Part shown: one piece after another, positions 60,525-64,000 of the stretch
Numbering within the stretch: the stretch's first letter is position 1
Layout: each line of letters starts with the position of its first letter
Source: Trileptium ribeirensis
Lineage: Eukaryota; Nematoda; Enoplea; Enoplida; Thoracostomopsidae
Direction: 5' to 3'
Length of the DNA stretch: 64,000 nt
Assembly (NCBI GenBank): GCA_030248225.1
Contig: JASANE010029210.1
Location: forward strand, 26,150-90,149
The notes under the pieces: model-generated
Told to the model about the DNA's origin: nothing
Database searches by the model: none
The model's input: only the letters and a program-made list of their open reading frames with translations
Made by a program: the position numbers and the translations under genes

Positions 60525-63500
60525 TTTATTCTTTTAGGTCGTTAAATTCATACACATATTAAATTCCATGCAAATTTTCCCAATCACCGCCTCATCACCG
60601 CATTGGTTCACAAAATAAATGCATCATACTCAATACGTATTGTGTGAATATCTTGTACTTTCATACTCAAAAGAATTACACGCGTATAAATTAGTCGGCA
60701 TTTATGTATTGAAAGACATATGTAAATAAATTGTTATACTTAAAGAATCTCATTAAATTCTAAAAGCCTAACATCGAGAGATCTTCGGATTTGTGGAAAC
60801 CATTACTGGAACTGTGATTGGCTCAATTTGCTCAGCACAAGAAATATAGCAGAAAATTGTCAGTTCTAGACTGTATAATGCGCCAGATGAACGAATGGTA
60901 ATCATTGTATTCATCAGGCAGGATTCCACATAGTATGTTTTTAAGAAATTGTGGTGATGTGGCATTGGTAATACGTTGCAACTAATGCTGCTGGTCACAT
61001 TCTATAAATATTATACAATTGTGGTGCTTGGTTACCAGAGTCAATCAGATTAATGCAAAGATACTAAAGCCATTATCAATGATTAAGCGTTTCTGTTTGA
61101 AATAATCCCAAAGTTGCTATGCATTTTGTATATATCGCATAAACCTATTGTTACGAGCAGTTGTTTATTTAAAAATCGTTGTGCCCCTCATTATAAAACA
61201 CGCATCTAGTAGTTAAAACGCCTGTTTGATGATAGTTGTAAACTTTTAGGCCTTTGGACAGCTACAATACTCAGACTTCCCAGCACAAAGAAAATATGTA
61301 TTTTTCACATCACATAATCCGGTTCAAATCCGATAAAATTGTCTATGTTCTAGCAGATCGGATTAAATCGGGTTTGGCGCAAAGTGAACACGCCCTTAGT
61401 GTAAGGTGGAGGATTCTAGGATTACAATATTCTATGCTGCTGCGACACGAACTCAGCTGTATTATAGCCGTCCATTAGAGATTTTAGTTTCTTACAGACG
61501 CCTGTTAGAGACAAAAGAGCCCACTTTTTGCACTCGTTATTCTGTGAAACTTGCATAATGTCATGTTAAGCTAAACTCTATCAAGATAATATATTGTCTT
61601 GTTTTCGACAAAAACAATAACCATTCTAGTAACTTTCATCCAGCGCTCTCCAAAGTCACTGTCGGTTGTCGTACAGCAAAACTAGTGGTTCAAATGCGCT
61701 GCCAAACTATTTTTCTATTTCTGACTATGGAAGCTGTGTTAATGTGAGAAAAAAATTGGCTGCATATGCCGGATTATAGCTGTTATCCTATGTTGGCAGT
61801 CTTTTTCGTTTTCCGAAACTATGAAAGGTACATGTCGGTTAGCAATGTAAATCTAAACAATAACTCGTTCTGCCTAAAAACATGCTGACCTAGATGTCTT
61901 ATCAGTCAAGAGACAATTTTTAAATACCTCACATAATTTACAACTGATACATATTGTAGCGATGTAAAATTTAACGAAACAATCCCAAATGAACACACAA
62001 CTAAAAAATATCACTCCGTATGAAGAATATATTTAACCGCGTCCGGAATAAACGTTTGTGATCTTAATATTTAGACTATCGGTCGATTAATAGAAACAAA
62101 TTTAGCATAGCGCGTAAAATCGAGTCAATTAGGTTTTGTAAAAACCTATTGTCCACATGCAAACTACTGTTTGTAACTCGTATAAATTCACTTTTAAATT
62201 GGAGTATTACTTGAAATGAACTATTAGTTTACACTCACCGATGAAGGTTCTACAAAATATGCTCGGAAGATAAATACTGGTTTGTCGTGTTTCTCAAACA
62301 ATGATAGTTCTAATTTAGATTTCCTAACTGTTGAATTGTTTCAAAGCATTTGTCCTGTGTACACATTAGTGTGCCCGATACCGCTCAGTACTTAGTGATG
62401 TTGGCTGAATCGGGTCATACTAATCTCACATCCAAACTATGAACGAAAAGAAAGTGAGGATTAAAGCGCTGATGACAAGTGTATCATGTCACTGGTTTAG
62501 TTGAAGTTTAAAACTTAGTGCTGTCAGCCAACAGAACCAATACAATCAAAGCTTAAAACTTTCTCTTAAAGATTTGAAAACTATGCAGGATAATTTCAAC
62601 TATAAAATAACAGTCACAGTTTGGAGTAGGTGCATGAATGAAGTCAGAGCTGTGTTAACGTTCGCACTATTATACTGTTATTTATGTGGAACAAAAATAT
62701 AATTTCTATCGCGTATATGAAGCCATGTATAAAATAAACTGAGCAGGGGAGTGTTCTGTAAAGCAGGTAATGGTAATTTGATACGCTCGAGACACGATTG
62801 TAAACTTAATATACATGATGAAAATATAATTATAGCTCTACAAATTTAATTAATAATAATTTAATTGCTTTACTGATGCGTTAAAAATGTGGTATGTAAA
62901 AATCGCCTCTGTTCAACGTTGAAAAGCTTTAGGTTTTTGGTATAGCTTAATGGAACAATAACAAACAAGAGATTTGCAAGTAATATGAGTAGAAAAATAG
63001 ATGTACTAAACGTTTGCCAGCTTGGCTGTTTGTCTCAATAGATAAAGATTTAACTTGCTATTACTATCGGTAGGCTTGAGCTATCACAGCATTCTTCGGT
63101 TGTAAAATAACTTAAATGGTGCTATGCGCCCAAAACTATACTAAATATCTGACATACGTGAAAAGTGGTGTCCTGCAACTTTCATTATGACAAGTGTATA
63201 TCATGATTGGCGCTCCAGCCCCCATAATACTTTCACAAAAGTGGTACGCAGGTTCTACTTGGGCATCAAAACCGCTACTGCGATCTCAATTGTAAGGACG
63301 GTTTTACGCCAATGATTATCATACAAAACGTCAAACTATTAAAATGCTACTAGTGCGCTTTCTGATTTCGATATTGGAACTGTACATAAAAACGTTTTGT
63401 ATGTTGTCATAGTTTAATGGTCTAATGTTTACATGTGCACATAATTATTAGTGTTACGAAATATAATATAGTAGAATAACAATATTGGTTAAATTTACTC

Positions 63501-63800
63501 TTCTGATAATAAGATAATAGACACTGTATAGCATCTTTTCTGACGTAGCAATCAGTGTTTTTGAATATTTTGTATAAAAACTTAATTGTCAATAACGTTA
63601 ATGTTCCATATTGGAAAAGTATGCGAAATGAAGTATTTCAAGATAATTATAAATTAGCCTATCACATAACTAATCCATTCATGCCAAATAGTCCAAATCG
63701 ACATTGCGAGTCGTAGAGTTTACTGATTTTGGCGTATGATGTATGTTTGCACGTGCGTTGTTATTCACTCGCTTTGTGCGCTTCCGGTTCCAGAAACAAC
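60525..63800. other. Non-coding block
   Basis: About 3.3 kb contain no gene or repeat that I can support. A B-box-like GGTTCAAATCC at 61320 has no A box. Confidence 0.45.
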
Positions 63801-63804
63801 TCCC

Positions 63805-63872
63805 AGATAGCTCAGTTGTTTGTGTAAGCAGCTTTCAACTGAACGTCCCGGGTTCGATCCTTGGCGCCTTCT
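63805..63872 (+). other. tRNA-like relic
   Basis: An A-box-like TAGCTCAGTTG is followed by CCGGGTTCGATCCTTGG, a T arm with five pairs, two of them G-T wobbles. The anticodon stem does not form and the acceptor arms do not pair, so this is a tRNA-derived relic or SINE head. Confidence 0.45.
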
Positions 63873-63968
63873 TTAGTTGGTTGAACGTAACACGATACAA
63901 AATTAAATCGAGCATGAAAAGGTTATTTAAAAATTAACCTATCGTATAGCTAAAGGCAAACACTATAT

Positions 63969-64000
63969 TGGTTGTTGAGTTCTATGTTCGAAAAGAGAAG
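63969..64000 (+). other. 32-bp exact inverted copy of part of exon B
   Basis: The last 32 bases of the window equal the reverse complement of 57105-57136 and encode V-V-E-F-Y-V-R-K-E-K in frame. Upstream sequence differs from exon B. An in-frame TAG lies about 30 bp before the match, and the preceding TATAG or CTAAAG could serve as a splice acceptor. It is probably the start of a related exon cut off by the window edge. Confidence 0.55.

Overview
This window looks like animal (invertebrate metazoan) nuclear DNA. It is AT-rich, has almost no long open frames, and contains no bacterial-style operons. What can be recognised is a metazoan transposon set: a CR1/Jockey-group LINE, a Tc1/mariner-IS630 DNA transposon and a Maverick/Polinton DNA polymerase relic. 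It also carries many minisatellites and foldback elements, tRNA-like relics, and two candidate protein-coding first exons with consensus splice donors. The species cannot be fixed from the sequence.

Layout. 1-4 kb: an inverted-repeat element (about 1390-1880), a duplicated ~260-bp unit, and a 5'-truncated LINE tail (2332-3127, minus) inside the second unit, bounded by an 8-bp target duplication. 5-10 kb: five 147-bp tandem units, then a broken Polinton-type polB (minus, about 9891-8690) ending at a 219-bp inverted-repeat element. 10-16 kb: a 766-bp foldback element whose core is rich in TTAGGC-like motifs, a C-rich tract, a 31-bp repeat array with one inverted copy, and 18 copies of a ~76-bp unit. 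21.7-24.5 kb: about 22 copies of a 127-bp satellite; one block differs almost only by small deletions and may be poor assembly. 29.8-34.6 kb: the clearest structure, a mariner-like element split by a 3.5-kb LINE with an 11-bp target duplication. The LINE encodes a 2A-like motif, a zinc finger, an endonuclease and a reverse transcriptase. 35-37 kb: two more tandem arrays, one of them three in-frame 117-bp units. 41.9-42.35 kb: an internally deleted copy of the same mariner.

45-64 kb: two minus-strand exons (45080-44921 and 57200-57098) both encode MGS(T/A)AAGLT(H/Y)QL(M/L)R at the start. Both end in a phase-1 GTAAGT donor. They look like alternative first exons of one gene or first exons of paralogues. 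A 32-bp piece of the second recurs exactly, inverted, at the right edge of the window. Between them lie cores of the foldback family, a mirrored ~35-bp repeat array and two diverged tandem arrays.

No complete intact gene is visible. All transposon genes have lesions. Most of the remainder shows nothing I can support, and those blocks are marked as such.
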